From the NCBI GenBank assembly GCA_013398175.1, contig VZRZ01004834.1, positions 618,993-682,992 of the forward strand: a stretch of DNA of 64,000 nucleotides. Reading direction: 5' to 3'. Below, piece by piece: positions 40,502 to 53,689 of the stretch (its first letter is position 1; the number at the start of each line of letters is the position of its first letter). The DNA comes from Climacteris rufus (taxonomy: Eukaryota > Chordata > Aves > Passeriformes > Climacteridae). The notes under the pieces were generated by a model. The model was not told the origin of the DNA, did no database searches, and worked only from the letters and a program-made list of their open reading frames with translations. The translations under genes and the position numbers were made by a program.

Positions 40502-40853
40502 TGTGATGGCTGTCGCCTCTGCCACAAAAGAAGGACACAGACACCTGTTGAAGAGAGAGCAAAGAAGTGGGGCCGAACTGGCCCAACTTTATTTTGTATG
40601 TCTCTTAGAAACCACAGTGGATTGGAGGGAGAACTCACCGCCCCTCAATCACACTGGTCAAAGGAAATATCCATCAAACTTCTCCGCCCAGGAGAAAGGA
40701 ATGTAAATAATAAACTACTGTTACAAAAACATGGTTATGTTTACAGAGAATGTATGAGAAGCAGTTACAGAAGAATGAAAACATCTAGAACTGCAAAACT
40801 CAGGGCAACAGATGGCTTTCGCCAGGGGCTGTTTGCTAGTTAGGACTGTAACA
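40502..40853 (-). mobile_element. Probable solo LTR of an endogenous retrovirus
   Basis: Read on the minus strand, this 352-bp block starts TGTTACAGTCCTAAC and ends AGCCATCACA, fitting the TG...CA rule. It carries an AATAAA signal (TTTATT on the plus strand at 40588-40593) about 85 bp from its 3' end, as expected for an R/U5 boundary, and its composition differs from the flanking intron. No internal gag-pol sequence adjoins it, so it would be a solo LTR. Weak points: the five bases on either side (TGGTA and AAGAT) do not match as a target duplication, and I name no family with certainty. It could be another low-copy repeat. Confidence 0.45.
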
Positions 40854-43800
40854 AAGATGTCTTCTCTGCTGCTTTTAGAGAACGGGGAAAAACCCCAAAC
40901 CTTTACTTAAAGCAAATGGTTTTAGAGCTCTACTGGGAAAAAAAATACAGGTTTGTGAACGAAGTTTTAGTATCAGCCATTTGTACTAGTATTTGGTATA
41001 TCCACTGAAATCCTAATCCCTTTTTTCTCATTTGAATTCTCTTTCCTACCTTTCTCAAAAGTTGGCCAAGAGAAGGTGTCTGACTGAAATCTACATCATT
41101 ATTAGCAAGTGTACACAGCAGAACAGTTTGTGATACAGAAGCCTTTAGACAGATGCCAAGAAGCTAAATTTTGTAATTTATAGTGCTTTCATAATTAACT
41201 GCATAGTGAAACTGTAGTGACCAACCTCTTTAAACACATTGATTTCTTTAATAACAACAACTGTTGTAATCCATTCCACTTAAACAGAATTACACATCTT
41301 GGAAAGGACACAAAAAGCACCTCAAAGGCACATTAAACTCAGGAAATGGTAACTTTCTATTCAGTCTAAGTTTTATATTAAAACACAGAATATTTCTGTT
41401 TCCACTGCTGACATAGGACCTTTCTTGAATGGTAATATGATTTATAAAACAACGCATTAATTGCTATTTTCCATATGACAAGAACCCACTGATTCTCTGG
41501 GTATTGTTTTTGAAAAATGGATCACTGAAATAAGTTGTTCTACAAGCAGTGAAAAAGTTACTTCCTGCATCAGCCTGTGTATGCAAATGAGCTTCTATAC
41601 GAAATAGGAGAGATTCAATAATGACTTCTACTGCAATTTTTCCCCAAAGAGGCATTAATAAGATCTCTCTCCAGGGATCTGTTTTCAAAACAGTTTTAGA
41701 AACTAAATAGTTTAGTTTCCTACTGCTCTGTCAAATTTCATCTGATTTTAAAACATGTTGAAAAGAGAGAGACCTGACTGAAAACACACTCACATTAATC
41801 ATATTTCCTATGAGAGCTTGGATTAAAAATAGCATTACTGGATAAGGGGCTCTAATTTTCTGATTCTTAGTAAAATTTTCCTTGAGATAAAGTTGAAGAT
41901 ACTAGCTCTTTCCAGCAATGTTTTTTCTAGACTTATAGTAATTTTTACATGCAAGGTAATGTTGAAACTCAGAACTAGTTTCTGTGTCATGTCTTTCCTG
42001 TGACTGGATCCTTAGAGGATTGGATTCAGTTAGTTTGATAAAAAATGCAGCATGTGATGTTAGCATGCAATATTATCGTCTGACAAGGAAGTTAACATAG
42101 TGCTAATAAGACACAGAAATACAAATTCTCTTTTAATATTTTCCCTGCCTTCCTGTTTTACCCACTCCTCCCTTGGTGATAAATGTACCAGTGAGAGTCA
42201 GTGTGTACTAATACATAACAACAAAGAGAGCTAAAAGAGGGTAAGAAAAAAGCTTTCAGGTTACCAGTGTGTTCAGTCTTTTGTTATTGTCTGTCCAGGC
42301 AAGGCCACTATGGCTCTCTCTCAGCATTGTTTTGTGCTTCTCCATCTATTGATCTAAACTCATTCATATTTTTCCTTGTAACTTCCCTGAGAAGTATACT
42401 CAGTATTTTTTCACTTGATGGTAAAGGTCTATTTCTATGAGCCAGCTCTTAGCTTTCCCTCTGGGTTGTGGCTAAACTACAACGTTTTTTACCTTCCTGC
42501 ACATGCGGCTTAGCAACTAAGAGCAGAACAGTTTATGGGTTCCTTTCAGATGTCTTAAATAGCTGCCTCATCCCAATTTCCCTTAAATCAGTAGGAGGAA
42601 ACCTAGCAATCCCTTTGCCTTTGAGTGCACTACGTTAATTCTGTAGATAAAATATTGACAGAATATATATTGCAAAAACTTTACATAGAAACAATAAAAC
42701 CTTCCTTTTTTGAAATCTATTTCAGGCCTAAGGGAAAAGGAGTGAAGCTATACTCAGAAAAATTTGCTCTACAGCCTTTTGCTGAGCAGTAAAGCTCTAG
42801 GAACAGCCTTTGCATGTATTTGAAAATCTGTTTGAAAAGCAAAAATATTCATTGTTAACCTTTATATATTGGTGATTTAACACAAAAATAATTTCCCCTA
42901 GTTTCCAGAAGTGTTCCACTGTTTTGTGGATTGTTTAAAATGGCCTCTCATGGGGACGTTTTGGTGAGATGCACTGTAGAGAAAATAATAAAAGTCTCAG
43001 TTCGTGCAAGAACTTAACTGAAATAGAAAATTCTCTATATATTCTCAGGCCCACACGTAGTCCAGAGTTTGCAGTTCTGGATATTTGTTCAGACAACTAC
43101 CAGTTAGATGTCAGGGCAAAATTTGAATAAGTAGTGTTGCCATCAGTGTAGATTGCTATTTCTGTGGAAAGGAAAGGTCCCTTAGAGGCTGGACCACTGG
43201 TAGATCCGGTTCCCCTGGGACACATGAAATGCTGCAGCAGATAATTTAGATGCAGCCACACAGAGCACATTTACACAGTCTGTAGATGAGTACAAAGATA
43301 TATTAGAAGTGAATTCCATTTTATCAGTAATGATGATCTATGTCATGTAACAGCCAAATGTTGTATGAAATACATATCTAATACCTGTATTTGTTGATGC
43401 AGAGATGGAGCAAAAAACTTATGGGTGTTCATTACTGTACGGTGACTGACCTAAACCAGATTACTGAAAACATATTTGAAATAATGTTTACTAACTAAAC
43501 TAGGCTTCAGATTGATGTTCTTTTCCACTCAGTAATGAATCAAGTGCTGTTTCCCAGAGGAATATAAGTTATTTGTGTGGATATATGTGAGTAGAAGAGG
43601 GGAAGAGCACTGACAGCAGAACTTCAGTTTTTCAAACAAAAAGCAGTTATATGCTAAACAGATGTATTAATTCTCTGTTATGCATTTGCTGGTAATAAGT
43701 TTTAAGCCAATCAGTAAATAAGCGCTTGTTTTCTGAAACAAAATTTTGATGAGTCAAGTATTTTAACAGTGGACCAACCAACAACCTAGAATTAAAGTTT

Positions 43801-43949
43801 CTCCTTTTACCTTCAAAACCAAACCCTACCTGTGTGATTAGTTGCTTTTACCCTCCAGGCTCCCAAAACCTTCCATCTGAAACCTGTCCTTTTCTGTCTC
43901 CCCCTTTTTACTCTTTGTCTGCACTGTTTATCCGTCAACTGGCTGACAG

Positions 43950-44191
43950 TGTCTTTACATCCAAAATGCAAAGCAGACAGATGGGCGTCTCAGGAAAGAA
44001 CATGACAAAGAGCACCAGCATCAGCGGGGACATGTACACACTGGAGAAGAATGATGGCAGCCAGTCGGACACGGCAGTGGGCACTGTTGGTGGTGGCAGC
44101 AAAAAGAGACGCTCCAGCATTGGTGCAAAGATGGTTGCCATCGTGGGGCTCTCAAGAAAAAGCCGCAGCACATCACAGCTCAGCCAAACTG
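43950..44191 (+). CDS. RIMS1: RIMS1 exon before C2B (SVFTSKMQSRQ...SQLSQT)
   Basis: This 242-nt exon runs from acceptor CTGACAG to donor ACTG|GTAGGA. It enters in phase 2, completing Ser (or extending the acidic exon), and leaves in phase 1. It encodes VFTSKMQSRQMGVSGKN, MTKSTSISGDMYTLEKN, DGSQSDTAVGTVGGGS, KKRRSSIGAKMVAIVG and LSRKSRSTSQLSQT. The last two blocks form the conserved lead-in to the RIM C2B domain and are shared with the short RIM3/RIM4 proteins. KKRRSS and SRKSRSTS are basic, phosphorylatable-looking sites. The GLSRKSRS variant is why I favour RIMS1 over RIMS2. The donor is followed by a T-rich run (about 44205-44219), a likely TIA-type donor helper. The upstream C/T-rich region contains another AG (43859), but the coding frame supports 43950. 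Confidence 0.95.
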
Positions 44192-46389
44192 GTAGGAACT
44201 GGATTTTTTTTTTCTCTCTCAATTTACCATTTAAATGTACATTATGTTTATGTATTACAGTTTAATCATTTGAAGATCCTGTTGAAATTGCCTCATCAAC
44301 AATATTCTATGGAATGAAGAAAACGGTCAAACATCTTTTTTCTCTGAACGTTGACTAACCTTTTTTTTTTTTAAAGTAAAGATCCTTTTCAGGTTGGACC
44401 GAAGCTTTTATTTTCTGCTTGCTGGAACCTGCTTAATACACTAATTCCTTACTTTTCAGGAACCAACATGAGCTGCACTTCTGTTTGTGGGGAGTCCTTA
44501 CAGCAGTTTGTGAAGGATCACTTAAATGTTGCAAGATGCCTTTGCATTTGTCAAAAATGGTGTTTGCATATTTCAACATGGTTTTTTCACCTTTCAACAT
44601 GTAACCTTATTTTGAATCATAACAATTTTCCTGAAAAAGATGTATGTTATATTTTATTACTTTAGTGCAACTATTTTATTGCTTTTAAATTAATTTATTT
44701 TCAGCCTACAAGTGTACTCACCATCAGTAGAAATTTTCTTCATTTCTGTTTATCTCAATTCAAATTTGATAATGAAATGTTCTAACTAGGAAAATGGAGA
44801 GTGTTTCTGCTTTTAAGCCTAAGGCATTTAAAATCTTACACATTTTTTTCTATTTCTTCCTATTTTGGGGAAAATCCATATAATGCACTCTGAAAAGCTC
44901 AATGTCAAATAATGGAACTATATAGGATGGGTGTATTTTACCTGGAAAAAATTACTTGTATTTGAATAACAGTCATATTAAAAAGTGTTTAACCAATGTA
45001 TATAAGTATGCATATATATATGTATTGTATTTCAATGTATATGCAGAAGATATATTGTATGCTCATTTTTTAAGAAAAACTGTTGCAATGTTGTCATACG
45101 GTTCAACAGAAGTTTATAGTGTCCTCCTGTGTGAAGTCCCATCTGAAGGTCTCCATTGTGCTCACCACCATTCAAACACAGATAAGAGACTTTCAGTTCT
45201 CTCCAAAGTTTCCAATTTATATCATGAAACCAAAGCAATAAGAGTTTTAATGTACAACAAAATGAAACAAAACAATTATTTGCACTTTCAGAAACTGTGG
45301 TGAATTTTTAAAGTAAACTTTTGTAGGAGGGGGATTTAAAGTACTGTAAAGAGTAGAACTATAAAAGAAAGGAAAGAAGTAGGGGTAATAGTGCAGAAGG
45401 CATTCCGAAAGAGAGCAAGGAGCTTGAGTGTGTGACTTATTGAATGCAGTCTGAAGCAGGAGGGAATGAAGAAGAAGGGAAAGAATATATGTAGTGGAAG
45501 CTCTGGATATCATGCAGACACTGGTGACTCCATCAGTAGGCAAGTCCTTGCAGCAGGCTTGCATTTTGCCAGTTCACTTGGAGATTATGGAAATGGCAGT
45601 TTCATCAACATTTCTTATTTTCTCTGAGATTAAATGAAAGACAGATAAAAGATGAAGTTACCTTCAGTCAAATCTGGGAAGTGTCTGGTTAGGCAAGAAA
45701 AAAAATTAATCACTTGGTTTACCTAGAAATCTGAAATTTTCTCTTGTAATAGTACAGAGCCATGTAACTGTATTGATGCATATAAATATTAAGTCAAATA
45801 CAATGCTCTACATTACTATTTGTGATCTAATCTGTTCTCTCTTGCATAAGAGCTATTAAATAAAGGATGTCAGCTCTTTGTACACTGTTCAAGTATGTCT
45901 CAGCACTACAGAGAATCTGTACTGTGTGACTGGTCTAGATTCGATTTAAGTACCGTGCTGCCTTAGTTATTTGGCACTGAAGTTTTTCACTCTGGTATAT
46001 CCAATCAGTTTCCCAACAATGGATTAGATGCTCAAGTCAGGGACAAATGCGAAATATAACTCTTTCAAAGAGTAGTCAAAGTCTTTTGACCCATTGACCA
46101 TGAATAAGGTGTTCTGACAATCTCTTGAGGAAGGAGCTGTGATTCCTTGCTGTTAGAATAGCAGCAGGAGCCAGGGGAGCCTGCACTGCTGTGGCTGCTC
46201 CTACGGGACAGGCATAAGCATGGTTTAAATAGCTGGGTCACACAAGCATTGCTGGTCATGGTGAGCAGGCCTGGGGCCACATGTCAGCCCCTGGATGCAG
46301 TGTGTGTATGGTGCTGTCTCCAGTGATCCGCTGTTGGGTGGGTGAGGGTGAGGGCACACTGTGAAGAAATATCTTGCATGTCTTAAGCT

Positions 46390-46590
46390 TCCTTCACAAT
46401 GAGAATGGTGAGACACCAGAACAGGTTGCCCAGAGGAGTTGTGGATGCCCCATCTCTGAAAATGTTCAAGGTTGGATTAGATGGGGCTCTGAGCAACCTG
46501 GTCTACTGGAAGGTGTCCCTGTCCATGGAATGAGGGTTGTAGCTAGATGTCTTTAAGGTGCCTTCCAACCCAAAACATTCTGTTTCCATC
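46390..46590 (+). mobile_element. CR1 LINE, 3' end, forward orientation
   Basis: It follows the CR1 3' consensus order in the sense direction: 'ggtgagacaccagaacaggt', 'tgcccagaggagttgtggat', 'gttcaaggttggattagatg', 'gagcaacctggtctactgga' and 'ccttccaacccaaaacattc'. It lacks the clean terminal repeat. About 200 bp, non-coding. It is the only clear forward-oriented CR1 here. Confidence 0.9.
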
Positions 46591-47697
46591 TATTAGTCTT
46601 ACAGAAAATGTTGGACACCAGCATTGTACATTAATGCCAGAGGATTAAAATTTACAATTAAGGTACTCCATGAATTTACAAATTTCTCTGGTTTTTCTCA
46701 TCATGTTCCTTTTCTCAGATGCCTGCACAAGGAATCATGTATTTGTACAATCTGGAGTCAAAATACTAATGTCCTGTAGGCATGCTGTAAGTACAGTTTT
46801 CTGGAACTGAGGGGCAGGAGATACTCAGGTGGCAGGGCACTGGTACCACAGAGAAACTGGTCGAAGTATAAAAGGTTCTTAGGTACTTTCTGAAGATATG
46901 ACATCATTCAGTGGACTGGCTAAGTATGTCCTTACATATCAGGCTTGAAAAAACATTCCAATATTAGAAGATAATACTACTTCTGTAGAAAGTTGTGAAT
47001 GTATTTATAGCAGGTAGGCTTTTATAAACTGCATGCTCATATGGAAATCGGTGTAGAAATACCTATCTGTAGCTGTGAAACTTCTTTCAAGTGTTTGTAA
47101 CGTATAATTTTACTTCAGTGGTTTTCTTCATTCATATTTTATAACTAAATCTATGCCAGAAGTTTTTTTGAAAGTAGGTCATCATAACTGTTTTCAGGAC
47201 TGTGTATCAGACTTACAATACATGCCTCATAAAGTCAATTTTTAATGTTCTTTCAAATTATTTTTATATTATTTCTTGTTATCTGTCATAGTATTAAGAA
47301 GTTGACACTCAGATACAGAAATGTATTTTTATCCTGGTCTGTAATCCTTTTAGTGTATTCAGGTAGAAACAGTTGTTCTATGGGTAAAGGGCATGTTGAT
47401 TTGTTGTTATAGATGGAAGAAAAATGAGTAATTTTACAATTATAATAATCATACAATCATCATCATCATATTTATTACCTAACCATGGGTTTTGGATTTC
47501 ATTCAAGTACGACTACTGCATGTTCTCCAGAACATATACAATCTAAATTCTATCCAGAGAGAGGACTGACTACACCTGAAATATAATAAAAACTTGAATA
47601 AGCAATGCTGTTTTCTCCTCAGACATATACAATCTTAAATGCCTAGAAAACTGCTAATCTGGTAACTCTGCTAACCAATCCCATCTAGACTAATTTA

Positions 47698-47722
47698 AAT
47701 AAATAAACAAACAAACAAAAAA
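47698..47722 (+). repeat. (AAAC/AAAT)n tract
   Basis: Short simple sequence of AAAT and AAAC units inside A-rich flanks. Confidence 0.7.
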
Positions 47723-49725
47723 TTTAAAAATATAAAAATGAGAGTAAAATACCAAGAAATTGAAAAGATCAGACCTCATTAACATGGGCGGTAGGAACAG
47801 ATCTTTTCAGATTATCATAGCAAGAAAATCTAAGTGTGCTCTCATATCCATTACATGAGAAGACATTCACTAGTGCTCTTTGTATTGTTATGAGATAAGA
47901 AAGAACTGGAAAAACTGTCAATGTTAAGATCATTAGAATGCAGAAAACATGAATAAAAATAGATGAGACTCATTCTCTGGCTTCTACTTGGGTTTAAGAG
48001 AAGATTATAGGTTTTTTTTTTTAATTCATACTTCTTTTAAGAATGTGCATCAGTGCTGTAATATTTCTTCTTATTACTTGATTTAATGAAAATTTCAGTG
48101 TGAGAATATGCAGGATCAGTATTTTGTGAACTGATTTGGCTTATTTCAAAGCAATTAAAACAAGGGAGCATAGAAATTTTTTAACCTTGGAATCAAAGTA
48201 ATAATTGCATGACACAAAAGTAATTTTACTTAAGGTAGCTTTAACTTAAGATAAGACTTCAGTAAAAGACAAGATACTGCAGTACCAAGATAAATTAGAA
48301 TTTATCTTACTTCCGGTTCCTGTACCTTTCCAGTGCTACAAAAAGTAGCTAAAGGTTGAGCTAAATTCTTGAGTTAAGCAATCATTCCTAGAAGCTAACA
48401 TTTGATGGGTTAGAAGGGGTTTATATTGTAACTTTCGGGTCCTGATTCCACAAGCATTTTCCTAGTGGAAAAGATGGCTTTCTTTACAGAGAAAAATAGA
48501 ATGCAAAATGCAGTTCTTAACAGTGTTGGCTTAGCTATTCATGTCTGGAATGCAATCATTTTCCTGATGGTCAGCCCCAAGGGAACTGATGATCAGGCTT
48601 CTATAGAGATGCAGACCTAATTCTCAGTTATATTTCATTAATGAGTAAAATCTTTGCTGTCTTCTTATTATGCAATCTTAAATGTCCCTTTCAATTTACA
48701 TGCACTGTCTCTGGCAGGCGGGTACCTGGGTGCCTTGACTTCCCTCATTTAGCTGGCATTTCTCCTTTGGTGGGGAAAATATTTTGTCTTTTTTTTCGGT
48801 TAGCCAAGACCTGTTGTGTTTCTAGGCTGATTATATCGAAAAGCCTAAGCAGTTTAGTGCATGCGTTCAGAATCTGGAGCACTCCATGGATCATACACAC
48901 TGAAACATTGCTTACGCATGTTCAGCCACAGGCACAGGGTCCAGCACATTCCTGGAGACTGAGCCCTGTGATGTCTTTGGGTCCACCATCACAATAGATG
49001 GAATCTATTAAAAGAGATGACAGAAGGAAGTAACAGCCTGAGAGTAAGCAGTGCAGTAATGCCTGCAGAGAGGTGTAACCATGTGTTTGGATAGAAATCA
49101 CTGCCCTGGTGTGTCCCTGAGAGCGTTGCTCCACGGCGCCGCACTCCGCAGGGCCCTGCACGTGTAAACGTAGCAGGGGATGCTGGGGGGCAACTGGCAC
49201 CACCTGAACTACACTTGCTCTGTTGCAACAAGCTGCTCCATGTCAGCTAAGTACTCTTTCTAAGATGCCATATGTGGCATGAAGTTATAGGGGTGTAAGA
49301 GTGTTATCAGAACTTCTGACATCCTTCACAATTTTGCTGGGGTTAAAATACACCATATATTACTGAAGTTATAGTTCAGTGTAGGAAAAGTACAAACATC
49401 AGTTGATTCAGTGCCAACAAAGTGATGATTGCTGTTGTGTGAATTCAACAGCGTTGATCAGAAAGAGGCATTTCCATTTCAACACATTCTGGAGAGGTAC
49501 AAAATTAAATGAGATTAAAGTATTTAGAAATGTTGATAATTCATGGCTGCATTTTAGAAGAAATGTAGGTGTAGGTTTCTCAGAGCAAAAAGATTGAGTG
49601 AGATTTTATTTTATTTGTGTGTTAAAAGCCAAATTTTGGATTCTATTTTGTTTGTAGGGTGTTGAAACTGCAGTCTGAAGTGCTGTACTAATAAGTAGAA
49701 CAGTCTCAGTTATGTCTGTCATGAA

Positions 49726-49797
49726 CCAATGATGTAACCTGTAGAGCAATTTCCTCAATTTATAGAATAATTGAGGGAAATCTATTGGTTACATTGG
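49726..49797. ncRNA. Pre-miRNA-sized imperfect hairpin (candidate)
   Basis: The left arm CCAATGATGTAACC...AATTTCCTCAATT and the right arm AATTGAGGGAAAT...GGTTACATTGG are complementary over most of 30 bases. The stem has three blocks (CCAAT, GTAACC and a 12-bp block next to the loop), with small bulges and a nine-base loop TATAGAATA. Size and shape fit a pre-miRNA or the core of a small inverted-repeat transposon. There is no homology to a named miRNA that I can recall, and either strand would fold. Treat as a structural candidate only. Confidence 0.3.
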
Positions 49798-52700
49798 TCT
49801 TGGTCTGATATGGAATTTCACATTTCTCAATTGAAAATTTGGTTCATATAAAACAGTCTTCTACTACACATACAGTCAATGTGGTTCTATTAAAAAGAGG
49901 ATAATTAATCATTTGGAATGGTGGTAACTAAAGGAGAAACTACATTGATTACCTTTCATTGTCTAAAGTGAGTTAGAATATGGTAAGCAAACAATTTACT
50001 GAGCTAAAAGTGTATTTGTTTACATAACAGACATTGTTCCCTATAATTAATTTATGTGGTCAAAATCACAACTGAAATTAATTAATTTTAATTTGGCCAT
50101 GTTTTTATTTTTTTTTAATCGTGTATAATTCAGGTGATTTGAAACAAGCCATTTGTTTGGCAATTTATCTCCTCTCCTAGTCCAGAGACAGACTGCTAAC
50201 ATAGTATGTAGTTTTAATGTGTAGTATTATTCTTGTATCAATATGCTTGATGTGTAATCTGATTTACTTTCAAAATCAACATATATTACATTGAAAGAAA
50301 TATAGGATTAGCAGTTGACAAGAGATTAAGGCAAATTTATCGTACTCATTAGCTGAGAATTGTGACCTGAGTCCTTTACCAAAGAGAAAGCACCATCACA
50401 ATAAATATATTGCCAAAAGCATTAATCAGCTTTTACTAAATAAACTCTGAAAAGTGTGCTAATAAATAAATAGACTCTAATTGCAAACTAAAAAGACTGA
50501 CTACATAGTTTCTTAAGTGTTACTACATTCTGTTTTTAAATTGTTTTCCTCCACATGTAGGAAAAGACTAAGAAAGAAAATACGGCAGCACAAAATTTAT
50601 GCAGCTCTTCTCAACAGATTTTCTGTAGAGGAAGTCGATATATGTTTGAGTACTCACACGTTCACAAAGCTTTTCTGAGAGATGTGGATGCAGTGAAAAC
50701 AAACATAGAACTGAGATGCCAGAACTGAACTCCAGCCAATGCTAGCTATGATCTTATAGAAGTCCTCTGCAAGACATTTCTGACACACAAAGTGTGGGAG
50801 ACACCTTATGCTATATGTAAGGAGAAATTCCAGGCAGATGAGAAGGAAGCCCTGTGATGAGACTAGGGAGTAAGAATGAAAGGCTTAATTTTAGGACAAA
50901 ATGTGCAGATCATGTGCTCACCAACCGAGCCAGACTGCTCCAGTCACAAATAACTCATCGATCTTCTCTGTAATATAGTTAGTTATCAACTCAGTGAGGT
51001 TTACACCTGTAAGATTTCCATCTGCCTGTGGCAGAAGTAAAATCAACCCTCCTGGCTGCAGGCACTTATAATGTTAAAAATCCTTACCTATCACTCATAA
51101 AATTATTTTCTGTGTTTCTTTACTTGAAAAGAAAGTTTCTTATATTACTGCTTGAACTCATTAATAAGGGGAAAAAAAGGAGAAAGTTCTAAGTGAGATC
51201 AGAACATTTAGCTTGACCTTCCACAAGATTTTTTTCTTTCCATAATTAGAGGTAAAAATAGAGAGAAATGTAGGGTGATCTTTCTTGGTAAGAATACTGC
51301 TAAACTATTTTTTTTATTCAGAGCAGAAGAATTCTCATAAGATCCCTGCTAAAAAAAAAATAAATATGCATCTCATAAAACCCCCAAACTTTAAAGTTGT
51401 TTTATGTTTGTTTTCACAGTAAACAAGATTTGGGGTTTTTTTTGTGTTGTTACATAAGGAAAAATTTAGGCTTTCCTTAAGAAAGTTTCCATTTGAAAAC
51501 TCCTTTTGGGATTTTATAATCCCTTAGTTAACATGTGATATAATATATGTGAGTTTCTTGTTGATCATTCTGTGAAAGAGGGCTCTGCTTTCATTTTACT
51601 GAAACTTGAGAGTGAAAAAAAGAACTTTATATGGCAATCTCATACCTTACAGTTATTCAGTTTGCACTTTGCCTGAAATGTCTGGGATACTTACCTGTAG
51701 TTATAGTTCTGTGTATATTATGTAGTTTATACTTCAAGGTAGAAAATTCAGCTGTTATTTTTTTCTCAGTTTAAGTATTTTTTCTAGTTTTGTCAATTTC
51801 TTACACAGACACCTCAATGACTACTCTTTGTATTGTTCTAGAAGGACAGTGCTCATCTATCTACTGCTCTATGAGCATTCATCACTTAATAACATTGTGC
51901 TGTGAAGGGAGATTTGCTTCAGAGCTCTAAAGGCCAGCAGGAAGATGGTTGTAGTACTTTGCTGTTGGACAGTTATCAGAGACATGGTTTTCACACCAAA
52001 ACCAAAAAAAATTACAATTATATTTACAGATTCATTAAGGCTACATCTTTCTTTTTTTCCTTGTACTTAAATGGAATGCAATACTAAATGTCTTTCGGCA
52101 AGTTGTATCTTAATATTGAATTTATGTCTTTAACACTACTCATGCTATCAACAATACTATTAATAACCCTTTGATAAATGGAATTCTCTTTCACTCTAGA
52201 AGTGAATTTATAAAAATAATTGCCTGGAAGTAAAAAATCATGAAAATAGTCCCAAAAGCAAAGGTGGTAATAGGGGCATGCTGTGCAGACTAATTCAGAG
52301 CATCTCTCTGGTCTCAGCTGGTATCCAAGTTCCATGGATGTTGCTGTGTTAAAGAAGTTCAGTCTGACTGCTCTCTCCTGTTGCCCATTTCAGCTGGCTG
52401 CTGTATGTCTGTGTCATGAACATGAGCAATCTGTGCTCTCTGTAGGATAAAACAGGGGGGTAAAAGTTACAGAATTTCTGCTTTTTAACCCCACACAGGA
52501 TGCACAGCTCGTGGGAAATCATGCAGTTGTGTGAGCTCTTCATACTTCAGGCATTTTGTATATAATGAAAAGTGTATATCCACACTGTTTAGACTGGCTT
52601 TGTCTTCCATGGAACAAGTGTGATGATGCTATCACCCAAAATTTATATGTGTCACTAACATAAAACTCTCAATAGAGAACTCTTATAGGAGAATGTATAT

Positions 52701-53671
52701 TAACAGCGTAACTTAAAATTAGTTAAGTGTACCATTGATGAATCCCAGAAAATACACAAGCAACCATTGGATCAGGAAACTGAAGAAACTGCTCACAATC
52801 AAGTTACCCCAACCAGTACCCTATGGTCAGGTCTCTCTTGTCTGTGCTTTATTTGTCCTGCTGGGTCTTCCTTTTTCTTTTTTTGAGTGCTAGCTAAACC
52901 TTCAGTTTGCAAAATAGTGCATGCCAGGTATGTGCCAATGGTGTATGCCAGGTACTCTCCAAGACAGTGGAATACGTTTTTGTTTCCTTCAGCAAGGGAG
53001 GGACTCTGAACCTGGATCTCTCTCCATCACAGATAGATCATGGTTGGTTGCAACATGAGAGAGACATTTGGTTTCTGTTTCTCTAGAGACATAATAAAAG
53101 AAAGCAGCAGTCAAAACTATATTTCTTGAGCCAGGTTCTGCAGCTGCAGTTTTTAAATCTTGCCATATTGGTCCCTGAGGCAGAATGTGCAGGACCTGTT
53201 TTCTGCATGCTGATGTGTCCCTGCTATCTCCATGGTGGCAAGTCAGTTGCTTCTCAACTTGTACAGAATCAAAATTAGAGGGAAAATTAGGATAAAAGTA
53301 CTGAATTTGGGTAACTTAGGCACCACTGGAGCTATGAATAGGATTTCTCAGGTTTATTACTTCGAAATGAGATGCCAGATTCCTGTGCATTTTAGGCAGT
53401 TGTATCCAATATTAAACTGTTTTTCATTTATTTGTGACCTTTGCTGTCTATATAGAGAAGTGAGACAAACACAGGAGAGGATAAGAGAAGAACAGAAAAG
53501 AGAAGTTACCTGAGCCCAGCGGAAGTCAGTGGAGCACCAGAATATAAGCCTAAAACTTGTCAAGACCCTATTTTCTGCTTTAGCACAATGGAAAGGAATT
53601 CGTGAAATTATTTTTGTTCTTCTGGATGTACACTGTGCTTCTTAACTATACTATTGGAGAACAGATTAAAG

Positions 53672-53689
53672 TTTTTTTTTTTTTTTTTT
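53672..53689 (+). repeat. Poly(T), 18 bases
   Basis: An uninterrupted run of 18 T. It could be the reverse poly(A) of a small retroposon, but no body is recognised nearby. Confidence 0.9.

Larger units (their letters stand above)
26385..43949 (+). other. Intron, GT-AG, 17.6 kb
   Basis: The donor is GTAAAA. The acceptor CTGACAG follows a C/T-rich stretch at about 43840-43930. The interior holds T-rich and GTTT low-complexity tracts, a (GATA)12 array, a 20-bp tandem duplication, a near-perfect short palindrome at 33807, a long CR1 copy and a probable LTR. The longest open frame (36364-36765, 133 codons) is not flanked by suitable splice sites and does not resemble a known protein to me. When the acidic exon is skipped, the intron runs from 25145. 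Confidence 0.8.

Noticed and set aside
41699..41719. Inverted repeat GAAACTAAA-TAG-TTTAGTTTC
   Set aside because: Nine-base AT-rich arms; too short to distinguish from chance.
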